From: an uncultured bacterium
GTDB taxonomy: Bacteria; Pseudomonadota; Gammaproteobacteria; Burkholderiales; Burkholderiaceae_F
DNA length: 9,069 nucleotides
Reading direction: 5' to 3'
Assembly: GCA_905215795.1 (NCBI GenBank)
Contig: CAJMRV010000061.1
Location: forward strand, 1 to 9,069
This document shows, piece after piece, positions 1 through 6,193 of the stretch. Made by a program: the position numbers and the translations under genes. Every line of letters starts with the position of its first letter. Positions within the stretch are counted from its first letter, which is position 1. Below the pieces are notes generated by a model, which made no database searches, was not told where the DNA came from, and worked only from the letters and a program-made list of their open reading frames with translations.

Positions 1-53
1 GTGCAAACAGCCATCGCAATGCCACGCACGCGGTTGGGGAAAATCTCAGAAAG
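1..53 (-). CDS. Fragment of an MFS sugar-porter-type transporter (runs off the window; fused to lpxB)
   Basis: Reading the minus strand from 53 to 3 gives LSEIFPNRVRGIAMAVC. This matches the signature loop of the sugar porter family of the major facilitator superfamily; XylE-type transporters carry LSEIFPN followed by an xRGxA motif at a conserved cytoplasmic loop in the C-terminal half. Only 17 residues are visible, so substrate and family member cannot be named. The frame differs from that of the adjoining lpxB codons, and there is no start codon or ribosome site here: this is an internal piece of a transporter gene. Its GC content (about 53 percent) is visibly lower than that of the neighbouring lpxB codons. 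The match is too long and specific to be likely by chance, but the fragment is short and at the window edge. Confidence 0.65.
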
Positions 54-286
54 ATGTGCTTGATCACCTCCACGTAGCCGCGCACGGCGAGCGTGGAGCA
101 GTCGTACCAGGCGTCAAGGCCCGCGGCGCGCATCTTTTCGCCGCCCATGCCGAACTGCAGGGCGCCGCCCATGGCCTCCTTGACGGCAGGCAGGACGAGC
201 GAGGCGATGAAGTCGCCGCTCGCCTCGCCGGCGAGCCAGGCCGCGCCCGAGCGCGTCGAAGTGGGGTCGAGTGGTTTGTCCGTCAT
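53..286 (-). CDS. lpxB: Lipid-A-disaccharide synthase LpxB, N-terminal 78 codons only (truncated at a junction)
   Basis: LpxB is the GT-B-fold glycosyltransferase that condenses UDP-2,3-diacylglucosamine with lipid X to form the lipid A disaccharide at the inner face of the inner membrane. Visible family marks are WLAGEASGD (residues 17-25, compare VAGEASGD in other LpxB proteins), the FGMGGEKMRAAG segment (45-56) and LAVRGYVEVIKHI (66-78, compare LAVMGYVEVL). A normal LpxB is about 380 residues, so roughly four fifths is missing. After residue 78 the frame stays open to the window edge, but the residues no longer resemble LpxB, and a transporter signature appears in another frame. The start at 286 has a good ribosome site, GGAGGG at 293-298, six bases upstream. 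It lies 45 bases after the lpxA stop, the usual neighbour order. Identity is firm; whether the truncation is biological is not known. Confidence 0.9.
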
Positions 287-331
287 GAGTCTCCCTCCGG
301 GGATGGCGTAGTCAATGTTGTGGGTTCGGTC

Positions 332-1120
332 TTAGCGGATCAGGCCGCGCTCGCTTCCGGCGACGAAGTCGGCGAAGTGCAGGAGCGATTCGGCGCTCTC
401 CGGGAATTCGACGGCGAGTGCACGCACGGCCTCGACGGCCTCCTTGACGAGGAGCCCGTCGCGGTAGAGCAGCCTGTAGGCCTTGTGGAGCGCGCGGACC
501 GTCTCGTCGGAGAAGCCCGAACGGCGCAGGCCCACGGTGTTCAAACCATGGGGCGCGGCGGGGTTGCCCGAGCAGATCACGTACGGGGGCACGTCCCTCA
601 GGCAGGCGGAGGCGCCGCCCACCATGGCGTGCGCGCCGATGCGAACGAACTGGTGCACGCCCGTCTGGCCGCCCACGATGGCGTAGTCCTCGACATGGAC
701 GTGGCCGGCGAAGGCGACGTTGTTGGCGGCGATGATGTTGTCGCCGATGCGGCAGTCATGGGCGACGTGGGCGTTGGCCATGAAGAGGTTGCCGCTGCCC
801 ACCGTGGTGACGCCCTCGTCCTGGACGGTGCCGATCGAGAACGTGCAGTTCTCGCGGATCACGTTGTGGTCGCCCACGACGAGCGCGGTGTCCTCGCCCG
901 CGTACTTCTTGTCCTGCGGATGGCACCCGATGGAGGCGCCCGCATAGACCACGTTGTACTCGCCCAACGTCGTGCGGCCCTCGACCGTCACGTGGTTGCG
1001 CAGATGCGTGCCGCGCCCGATCCGGACGTCCGGGCCCACCAAGCAGAAGGGGCCCACCACGACGTCTTCGGCCAGTTCGGCCTTGGGATCGACATAAGCG
1101 GAGGGATGAATCTGAGCCAT
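332..1120 (-). CDS. lpxA: UDP-N-acetylglucosamine O-acyltransferase LpxA
   Basis: LpxA carries out the first step of lipid A synthesis, moving a 3-hydroxyacyl chain from ACP to the 3-OH of UDP-GlcNAc in the cytoplasm. The 262 residues equal the E. coli length. Residues 2-185 are left-handed beta-helix hexapeptide repeats, and about 190-262 form the C-terminal helical domain. NAHVAHDC places the catalytic histidine at H121 (E. coli H125), with H118, H140 and H156 matching E. coli H122, H144 and H160. G169 sits where E. coli has G173, the residue known to set chain length (a methionine there in Pseudomonas favours C10), so a longer acyl chain is inferred. E. coli H191 aligns with P187. The start has only a weak AGG-type ribosome site. 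The gene follows fabZ after 106 bases and precedes lpxB. Confidence 0.97.
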   Translation of the reverse strand: MAQIHPSAYVDPKAELAEDVVVGPFCLVGPDVRIGRGTHLRNHVTVEGRTTLGEYNVVYAGASIGCHPQDKKYAGEDTALVVGDHNVIRENCTFSIGTVQDEGVTTVGSGNLFMANAHVAHDCRIGDNIIAANNVAFAGHVHVEDYAIVGGQTGVHQFVRIGAHAMVGGASACLRDVPPYVICSGNPAAPHGLNTVGLRRSGFSDETVRALHKAYRLLYRDGLLVKEAVEAVRALAVEFPESAESLLHFADFVAGSERGLIR

Positions 1121-1196
1121 AAATCTATTTACCTGTTTTCTTCATGAATGACGAAGCGGCGGGCGCCGCCTCGGCGGTCCCGCGCGTCCGGCCCGC

Positions 1197-1213
1197 GAGG
1201 GGACGATCCCCTC
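1197..1213 (-). other. Small perfect hairpin in the fabZ-lpxA spacer
   Basis: GAGGGGA at 1197-1203 and TCCCCTC at 1207-1213 are a perfect 7-base inverted repeat with a 3-base loop, lying 13 to 30 bases after the fabZ stop. There is no T-tract behind it on the transcribed strand, so it does not look like an intrinsic terminator. It may protect or separate the fabZ message end. The rest of the 106-base spacer is GC-rich with nothing recognisable until the lpxA start. Confidence 0.4.
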
Positions 1214-1226
1214 CTTGCAGGCGGCC

Positions 1227-1697
1227 TCAGTCCTTCTTCTGGGGGACCGGGCGGTAGGCGCACATGAGTTCGGCGCTCGCGACGACGACGCCGTCGACGC
1301 GGGCCACGGCCTCGAAGAGGCCAAGGCCCATCTTCGAGCGGAGGAACTGACCGGTGATCTCGATCTGGTCCCCGGGCTGGACGACACGCTTGAAGCGGGC
1401 CTTGTCGATGCCGGCGAAGTAAAAGAGCGAGTTCTTGCGGTCGGTGCCTTCCGGGAGTCGCGAGAGCGCGATGATGGCGCAGGACTGCGCCATCGCCTCG
1501 ACGATCAGCACGCCGGGCATGACGGGCACGTGCGGGAAGTGCCCCTGGAACTGGGGTTCGTTGGCGGTCACGTTCTTGATCACCACGACGCGGCCGGCCT
1601 CGGTGTCGAGTTCACGGACGCGGTCGATCATAAGGAACGGGAAACGATGAGGCAGTTCATCCATGATCTCGGTGATCGTCAAGCTTTTTACCGTCAT
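1227..1697 (-). CDS. fabZ: (3R)-hydroxyacyl-[acyl-carrier-protein] dehydratase FabZ
   Basis: FabZ dehydrates 3-hydroxyacyl-ACP to trans-2-enoyl-ACP in type II fatty acid elongation and works as a hot-dog-fold dimer in the cytoplasm. The 156 residues fit the family length of about 150. LPHRFPFLMIDRV (15-27) is the N-terminal signature. GHFPHVPVMPGVLIVEAMAQ (52-71) carries the catalytic pair H53 and E67. FYFAGIDKARFKRVVQPGD (92-110) is the next conserved block. The start at 1697 has GGAG ten bases upstream. Placement between lpxD and lpxA is the standard arrangement, and FabZ competes with those two acyltransferases for 3-hydroxyacyl-ACP, so shared transcription helps balance phospholipid against lipid A. 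The spacer to lpxD is 92 bases. Confidence 0.97.
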   Translation of the reverse strand: MTVKSLTITEIMDELPHRFPFLMIDRVRELDTEAGRVVVIKNVTANEPQFQGHFPHVPVMPGVLIVEAMAQSCAIIALSRLPEGTDRKNSLFYFAGIDKARFKRVVQPGDQIEITGQFLRSKMGLGLFEAVARVDGVVVASAELMCAYRPVPQKKD

Positions 1698-1789
1698 AAG
1701 AATTTCACTCCAAAGGCTATCTGGCGCCGGCGGGGCCCCTCGGGACCTCCCCTTTCAAACAAAAACTCCGGCACGCGGTTGATTGTATT

Positions 1790-2854
1790 TTAGTCTTTCC
1801 TGAGGGAGGCCACTTCGCGCTCGAGGGCCTTGAGGTCCTTGCGGATCTGCGGGAGGCGCCCGATGATGGCCGCCGTGAGCTGGAAGCTCTTGACGTCCAT
1901 GGCGGGGAAGAAGCCCATCTTCGTGGCCGGCTCGTCGCTCCAACTCGTGATGTTCGAGGCGGGACCGACGGTCGAGCCGGCGGGGATGCTGATGTGGCCG
2001 TTGATGTTGGCGGCGCCGCCCACGATGGTGTGCGCGCCGATCCTGGTCGAGCCGGCCACGCCCGTGCAGGCGGCCATAACGCAGTGTTCGCCCACGTGCA
2101 CGTTGTGGCCGATCTGGATCTGGTTGTCGAACTTCGTGCCCGAACCGACGACGGTGTCCTCGAGGGCGCCGCGGTCGATCGTCGTGTTGGCGCCGACCTC
2201 GACGTCGTCGCCGATCACTACGCGGCCGGTCTGGGGGATCTTGACCCATTCGCCCTTAAACGGGGCGAAGCCGAAGCCGTCGGCGCCGATGACGCAGCCG
2301 GGCTGGAAGATGCAGCGGTCGCCCACGACGGTGTCGCGTTCGAGGACGACGTTCGGGTAAAGGATGCAGTCCTCGCCCACCGTGACGCGTTCGGCGACGA
2401 CGGCACCCGACTTGACGACGGTGCGCGCACCGACCCTGGCGCCCGACTTCACGACGGCCATCGGCTCGATGCAGGCACTCGGATCAACATGGGCGTCGGC
2501 GGCCACGAAGGCCTGCGGGCTCACGCCGGCGGGGACCTCCTCATGATGGAACACCTGGCCGGCGAAGGCGAAGAACGCATAGGGGTTGTCACAGAGCACC
2601 AGCGTGGCCTCGGCGCGGGGCTCCTCGCCGAAGAGGGCGCGGGCCTCCTTTTCGCGGAGCACGAGCACGCTCGCGCGGCTCGCCTTGAACGCCTCGGCGT
2701 AGGCCGGGTCGGTGAGGAAGGCGATGTCGCCCTCGCCCGCCGCCGCGGGGGCGTTGAAGCGGGCCACCTCGACGTCGACGGGGCCCACGGGTTCGAGAAC
2801 GAGGCGGTCCTTGGAGAGGACGCGCACGCGGTTAAGCAGTTCGGAAAGCAGCAT
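1790..2854 (-). CDS. lpxD: UDP-3-O-(3-hydroxyacyl)glucosamine N-acyltransferase LpxD
   Basis: LpxD adds the second, N-linked hydroxyacyl chain to UDP-3-O-acylglucosamine, the third step of lipid A synthesis. The 354 residues are slightly longer than the E. coli protein (341). Residues 1-105 form the uridine-binding N-terminal domain, including FLTDPAYAEAF (46-56) and LVLCDNPYAFFA (85-96). Residues about 110-310 are hexapeptide repeats of the left-handed beta-helix. DNQIQIGHNVHVG (243-255) carries the expected catalytic histidine H250 (E. coli H239), and ANTTIDRGALEDT (222-234) is the preceding conserved turn. The C-terminus (about 326-354, ending LKALEREVASLRKD) is a charged helix, as in other LpxD proteins. 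The start at 2854 has only a weak GGA ribosome site. The gene follows skp after 125 bases. Confidence 0.97.
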   Translation of the reverse strand: MLLSELLNRVRVLSKDRLVLEPVGPVDVEVARFNAPAAAGEGDIAFLTDPAYAEAFKASRASVLVLREKEARALFGEEPRAEATLVLCDNPYAFFAFAGQVFHHEEVPAGVSPQAFVAADAHVDPSACIEPMAVVKSGARVGARTVVKSGAVVAERVTVGEDCILYPNVVLERDTVVGDRCIFQPGCVIGADGFGFAPFKGEWVKIPQTGRVVIGDDVEVGANTTIDRGALEDTVVGSGTKFDNQIQIGHNVHVGEHCVMAACTGVAGSTRIGAHTIVGGAANINGHISIPAGSTVGPASNITSWSDEPATKMGFFPAMDVKSFQLTAAIIGRLPQIRKDLKALEREVASLRKD

Positions 2855-2979
2855 AGGATTCGTCCGTTTGTCTTCAATGAAAAGTTTTTGGTAGGTGCAT
2901 TTTAACCTTTATCAAACGGAAAACGGCGCCCCACTGCCGTGAAACGCCGCCTTCCCGTGAAGTCCGTCCCTTCCGGGGG

Positions 2980-3504
2980 TCACTTCGCCGCGGGTTTGAC
3001 GCCCTTGTCGAGCTCCTTGATCACGCGGTCGGTGATGTCAATCTTCGAGCTCGCGTAGAACGCGTCCTGGATGATGAGGTCGTAGTGCTCGTCCTCGGCG
3101 ATCTTCCTCAGGATCTGCGCGGCCTTGTTCTGCAGGAGGATCACCTCCTCGTTGCGGCGCAGGTTCATCTCCTCGCGCGTCTCCGAGTCGCGGCGGGCCA
3201 TCTCGCGTTCGATCTCGGCGAGCTCGCGCTGCTGTTCGAGGCGCTCGGTCTCCGTCATCGTCGGCGCGGAGGCCTGGTACTGCTCGATCCGCTGCTTGTA
3301 GCGCTTGGTGATCGCATCGACGTCCATCTGACGGCGCTGGTGCTCCTTGTTGAGCCGTTCGGTGGCCTGTTCGGAAGCGGCCGAGCTCGTGAGGAGGCGC
3401 TGGAGGTCGAAGTAGGCGACCTTCAGGTCCTGCGCTCCGGCGGGAATGCTCGCCAGGGCGATCAGGGAGGCGCCCAGCAGCGCCACGATGTATTTCTTAG
3501 CCAT
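2980..3504 (-). CDS. skp: Periplasmic OmpH/Skp-family chaperone
   Basis: Skp is a trimeric periplasmic chaperone that holds unfolded outer-membrane proteins between the Sec translocon and the BAM complex. The 174 residues fit the family. Residues 1-24 are a signal peptide: MAKK, a hydrophobic core, then PAGA with likely cleavage before Q25. KVAYFDLQRLL (28-38) is the conserved first strand of the OmpH fold. Residues about 42-138 are rich in E, R, K and Q with heptad-like spacing, matching the long coiled-coil tentacles. YDLIIQDAFYASSKIDITDRVIKELDK (141-167) closes the body domain. The start at 3504 has a clear GAGGTG ribosome site. Position directly after bamA is the classic arrangement and links it to outer-membrane assembly. 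It is co-oriented with bamA but separated by a strong hairpin. Confidence 0.95.
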   Translation of the reverse strand: MAKKYIVALLGASLIALASIPAGAQDLKVAYFDLQRLLTSSAASEQATERLNKEHQRRQMDVDAITKRYKQRIEQYQASAPTMTETERLEQQRELAEIEREMARRDSETREEMNLRRNEEVILLQNKAAQILRKIAEDEHYDLIIQDAFYASSKIDITDRVIKELDKGVKPAAK

Positions 3505-3543
3505 GTTTCACCTCTTTCATGAAAATGCCGTGTTGATTCGGAC

Positions 3544-3586
3544 GAAGGCCGCCGCCCCCTTCTGATGCGGGTGGCGGGCGGCCTTC
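3544..3586 (-). other. Strong hairpin in the bamA-skp spacer
   Basis: GAAGGCCGCC at 3544-3553 and GGCGGCCTTC at 3577-3586 are a perfect 10-base inverted repeat. After a one-base bulge the stem continues with 3554-3556 against 3573-3575, then further partial pairing. It begins about 20 bases after the bamA stop. The transcribed strand has TTCGTCC after the stem and no run of T, so it is not a textbook intrinsic terminator. A role in message processing or in giving bamA and skp different expression levels is inference. Confidence 0.6.
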
Positions 3587-3605
3587 ATTGCGTCGCCGTT
3601 CATCG

Positions 3606-5936
3606 TTAGAACGACGTGCCGATCTGGAACTGGAAGCGTTCGGTCTCGTCGGTCTTCCCGTTGATATCCTTCCTGATCGGGAAGGCGTAGGAGAACTTCA
3701 ACGGGCCGAGCGGCGAGAGCCACGCCAGGCCGATACCGGTCGAGGCGCGCAGCTCCTTGAGCTTGACCTTCTGCTTGGTCCAGTTGCCGTCCTTGTAGTC
3801 GTAGCCCCAGCCATTGCCCACGTCGAGGAAGCCGAAGACACGCAGCGAGCGGTCGCCGCCCGGGAGCGGCGTGAGAATTTCGACGGAGCCCATGATCTCA
3901 CGCGTGGCGCCGTAGTAAGTGTAGTCATTACCGTTCTTGGAATAACCACCCAGCGTGCCCGACTGGAAGCCGCGCACGGAACCGATACCGCCCACGTAGT
4001 AATTCTTGAAGAACGGGAAGAGCTTGCCCTTGCTGTCGCCGTAGACGTCGCCGTAGCCCGCCTCGCCGGAGACGGAGAGCGTGAGCGACTTGGTGAGCGG
4101 GAAGAACGTCTGGAACTGGTAGGTCGCCTTGTAGTAGTCGATCTTGGAGCCCGGGACGGACGCGGCGATGTTGAGTCGCTGGAGCGTGCCGCGGGTCGGC
4201 GCGAGCGCGTTGTCGCGGCTGTCGCGGCCCCAGCCGATGGTGGCCAGGTAGTTGACCGGGTTCTTGCCGTAGTCATTGAAGTACTGCTGGTACTGGGCGT
4301 CGGTGTTGGACGAGCCGTCAAGGAGCTTCACCTGTTCAACGCGGCCGCCGAAGTAGACGCGGTCGACCGGCGTGAAGGGCACGCCGAAGTTGACGCCGGC
4401 GGTGCGGTTCTCATACTTGACCTGGGCCGTGTTGTCCTCCTTGGTCAGGTCGACGCGCTGGATCGAGGCGTCCCAGTCACGGCTGATGCCCGTCGTCGTG
4501 ATGTACGGTTCGGAGACCGACACGCCGATCGTGCGCTGCGACTTGGAGGTGTTCAGGTTGACGCTCAGCGCGTTGCCCGTGCCCATGATGTTGTTCTGGG
4601 AGAAGCCCGCGGTGAGGACCACCTTGTCGGAGGTGGAGTAGCCCGCGCCGAGGGAGACCTGGCCGGTCGGACGTTCCTTGACGTTGATGTCGAGGTCGAC
4701 CGTATCGCGGGTGCCCGCCACGGCGGACGGTTCGGCGACGACGCTCTCGAAGAAGCCGAGACGGTCGATGCGGTCGCGCGAGGCGGCGACCTTGTCGCTG
4801 TCGAACCAGCTCTGTTCGTACTGGGTGACTTCGCGGCGGATCACGTCGTCGTGCGTGCGGTTGTTGCCGGTGATGTTGACGTGGCGCACGTAGACGCGGC
4901 GGCCCGGGTCGACCGTGAAGAGGATCTCGACGGTGCGCTTCTCCTTGTCGATCACCGGGGTCGGGTTCGCCGAGGCGAACGCGTAGCCGAGCGTGGAGAG
5001 CTTGGCGGTGATGCGGCGGGAGACGTTGTTGACGAGTTCGGCGTTGAAAACGGAGCCCACCTTGAGGTCGTCCATCTTCTTGAACTCTTCATCCAGGCCG
5101 AGCATGTCGCCGTCCAGGCGCGAGCCCGAGATGGTGTACTTGTCGCCCTCGAAGAGGTTCACCGTGAGGAAGACCGCGTCGCGGTCGGGCGAGATCTGGA
5201 CCTGCACGCTGTCGATGCGGAAGTCCAGGTAGCCGCGGTTCATGTAGTAGGAGCGCAGGCTCTCGAGGTCGGCCGCGAGCTTTTCACGGCTGTAGAGGTC
5301 GCGCTTGGTGTACCAGCTCCAGAACCCGGAGGGCTGCAGCTGGATCTCGTCCTCGAGGTCCGAGGAGGAGAAGACCTTGTTGCCGACGAAGCGGATCGAC
5401 TCGATCTTGGCCGGACGGCCTTCGTCGACGTTGATGTTCACGCGCACGCGGTTGCGTTCGAGCGGCGTGACGTTCGTCTTGATCTGCACGCCGTAGAAAC
5501 CGCGCGTGAGGTACTGGCGGCGTAGCTCCTGGTCGGCGCGGTCGAGCGTGGCCTGGTCGAAGATGCGGCCTTCGGCGAGGCCCACCATGCGCAGGCTCTT
5601 CTCGACGGCGGCCTTGTCGAAGGCCTTGATGCCGTGGGTTTCGATGTCGGCCACGGCCGGGCGCTCGATGACCTTGATCACCACGTCGTCGCCGGCGCGT
5701 TCGATGCTGACGTCCTTGAAGAGGCCGGAGCGGTAGAGGGCGTGGATGGCGCGCGTGGCCATCTCGGGGGTGTATTCGTCACCGGCCGTGAACGGAAGGT
5801 GCGAAAAAACGGTCCCCGGTTCGGTGCGTTGAATGCCTTCAACACGGATGTCGGAGATGACGAAGGCACCGGCACTGTTGCAAAGCAAGAATGCGGCGGC
5901 CACCGAGGCGGCCATCTTGGTCAAATTGGGAAACAA
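3606..5936 (-). CDS. bamA: Outer membrane protein assembly factor BamA (TTG start)
   Basis: BamA is the Omp85-family core of the BAM complex, which folds and inserts beta-barrel proteins into the outer membrane. From the TTG at 5936 the protein has 776 residues (E. coli 810). Residues 1-24 form a signal peptide (K7, hydrophobic stretch, SAGA then F25). Five POTRA domains follow at roughly 25-92, 94-173, 176-264, 267-344 and 347-421; FVISDIRVEG opens the first, and GNNRTHDDVIRREV (357-370) with RLGFFESV (392-399) marks the fifth. Residues about 424-776 are the 16-strand barrel, with the VRGF lid motif at 654-657 and a C-terminal FQFQIGTSF ending in the aromatic beta-signal. The first in-frame ATG (5915) would give a signal peptide without a positive charge and has no ribosome site. 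The ATG at 6083 would add 49 arginine- and proline-rich residues. The TTG start is therefore preferred, though unproven. Confidence 0.95.
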   Translation of the reverse strand: MFPNLTKMAASVAAAFLLCNSAGAFVISDIRVEGIQRTEPGTVFSHLPFTAGDEYTPEMATRAIHALYRSGLFKDVSIERAGDDVVIKVIERPAVADIETHGIKAFDKAAVEKSLRMVGLAEGRIFDQATLDRADQELRRQYLTRGFYGVQIKTNVTPLERNRVRVNINVDEGRPAKIESIRFVGNKVFSSSDLEDEIQLQPSGFWSWYTKRDLYSREKLAADLESLRSYYMNRGYLDFRIDSVQVQISPDRDAVFLTVNLFEGDKYTISGSRLDGDMLGLDEEFKKMDDLKVGSVFNAELVNNVSRRITAKLSTLGYAFASANPTPVIDKEKRTVEILFTVDPGRRVYVRHVNITGNNRTHDDVIRREVTQYEQSWFDSDKVAASRDRIDRLGFFESVVAEPSAVAGTRDTVDLDINVKERPTGQVSLGAGYSTSDKVVLTAGFSQNNIMGTGNALSVNLNTSKSQRTIGVSVSEPYITTTGISRDWDASIQRVDLTKEDNTAQVKYENRTAGVNFGVPFTPVDRVYFGGRVEQVKLLDGSSNTDAQYQQYFNDYGKNPVNYLATIGWGRDSRDNALAPTRGTLQRLNIAASVPGSKIDYYKATYQFQTFFPLTKSLTLSVSGEAGYGDVYGDSKGKLFPFFKNYYVGGIGSVRGFQSGTLGGYSKNGNDYTYYGATREIMGSVEILTPLPGGDRSLRVFGFLDVGNGWGYDYKDGNWTKQKVKLKELRASTGIGLAWLSPLGPLKFSYAFPIRKDINGKTDETERFQFQIGTSF

Positions 5937-5950
5937 AGTCGTTCTCTCTT
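5934..5950 (-). promoter_or_regulatory. Ribosome site deciding the TTG start of bamA
   Basis: On the minus strand AAGAGAG (5950-5944) sits seven bases before a TTG codon (5936-5934). That start gives MFPNLTKMAASVAAAFLLC, a normal signal peptide with a lysine before the hydrophobic core. Neither the downstream ATG at 5915 nor the upstream ATG at 6083 gives a comparable combination. The match to the ideal ribosome site is only moderate, so initiation here may be weak. Confidence 0.5.
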
Positions 5951-5980
5951 GTTGTGTTGTGAATAACGGGAAGCGTGTCC

Positions 5981-6035
5981 CCGGGTCGGTCGCGGACCGA
6001 CGCCCGGCACGGCGCCCCGACCTCCCTTCAGGAGG
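5981..6035 (-). other. Two hairpins in the bamA 5' leader
   Basis: CCGGG-TCGGTC (5981-5991) pairs with GACCGA (5995-6000) and CCCGG (6003-6007), giving an 11-base GC-rich stem with a 3-base loop and a 2-base bulge. A second, smaller stem is CCTCC (6021-6025) with GGAGG (6031-6035). Both lie 45 to 100 bases upstream of the bamA start, in the 257-base spacer after rseP, the longest gap inside the operon. They could be leader structures that modulate bamA message stability or translation; no known riboswitch or ribosomal leader class was recognised. Confidence 0.4.
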
Positions 6036-6099
6036 CGGCGGGAGCCCCGGTTGAACACCCGGCGCGGATGGTCTTCGCTCCAAATGGGAATAAGTTTAC

Positions 6100-6155
6100 A
6101 AAAAAAAGCGCCGGAGGGGTGCATCCGACAAGTGCTTTAGGTGCCGAAACCCCTC
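6100..6155 (-). terminator. Terminator-like element after rseP
   Basis: On the transcribed strand GAGGGGT (6155-6149) can pair with ACCCCTC (6120-6114). This is followed, after six GC bases, by an unbroken run of eight T (6107-6100). The loop is long (28 bases) and the stem does not abut the T-run, so it is a poor intrinsic terminator on paper, but the T-run is the only one of its kind in the operon. If it works, even partly, bamA and downstream genes would need their own promoter between here and 5936; I could not point to a convincing one. Confidence 0.35.
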
Positions 6156-6193
6156 TGAAACACCCGTCGGAGCAGGATTGTTAAGGGTTATTG

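Noticed and set aside
2899..2940. Promoter-like TAAAAT and TTGATA boxes and a 5-base hairpin (2923-2940) in the skp-lpxD spacer
   Set aside because: The boxes are only five bases apart, not a usable promoter spacing, and the hairpin is short with only a brief T-run after it.
3588..5525. A 645-codon open frame on the plus strand opposite bamA, and similar long plus-strand frames at 56-1147, 6191-7417 and 7414-8781
   Set aside because: They lie antisense to firmly identified genes. GC-rich codons keep the opposite frame free of stops, and the predicted products are repetitive in A, R, V, D, E and H with no recognisable domain.
6060..6107. A possible sigma-E promoter (AAACTT near 6095) upstream of bamA
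   Set aside because: The -35-like box matches in part, but no acceptable -10 element is found at the required spacing.
5921..6124. A 67-codon minus-strand frame in the bamA leader that ends just inside bamA, as a possible leader peptide
   Set aside because: It begins inside the terminator-like element, has no ribosome site, and its residues look like translated structured leader rather than a protein.
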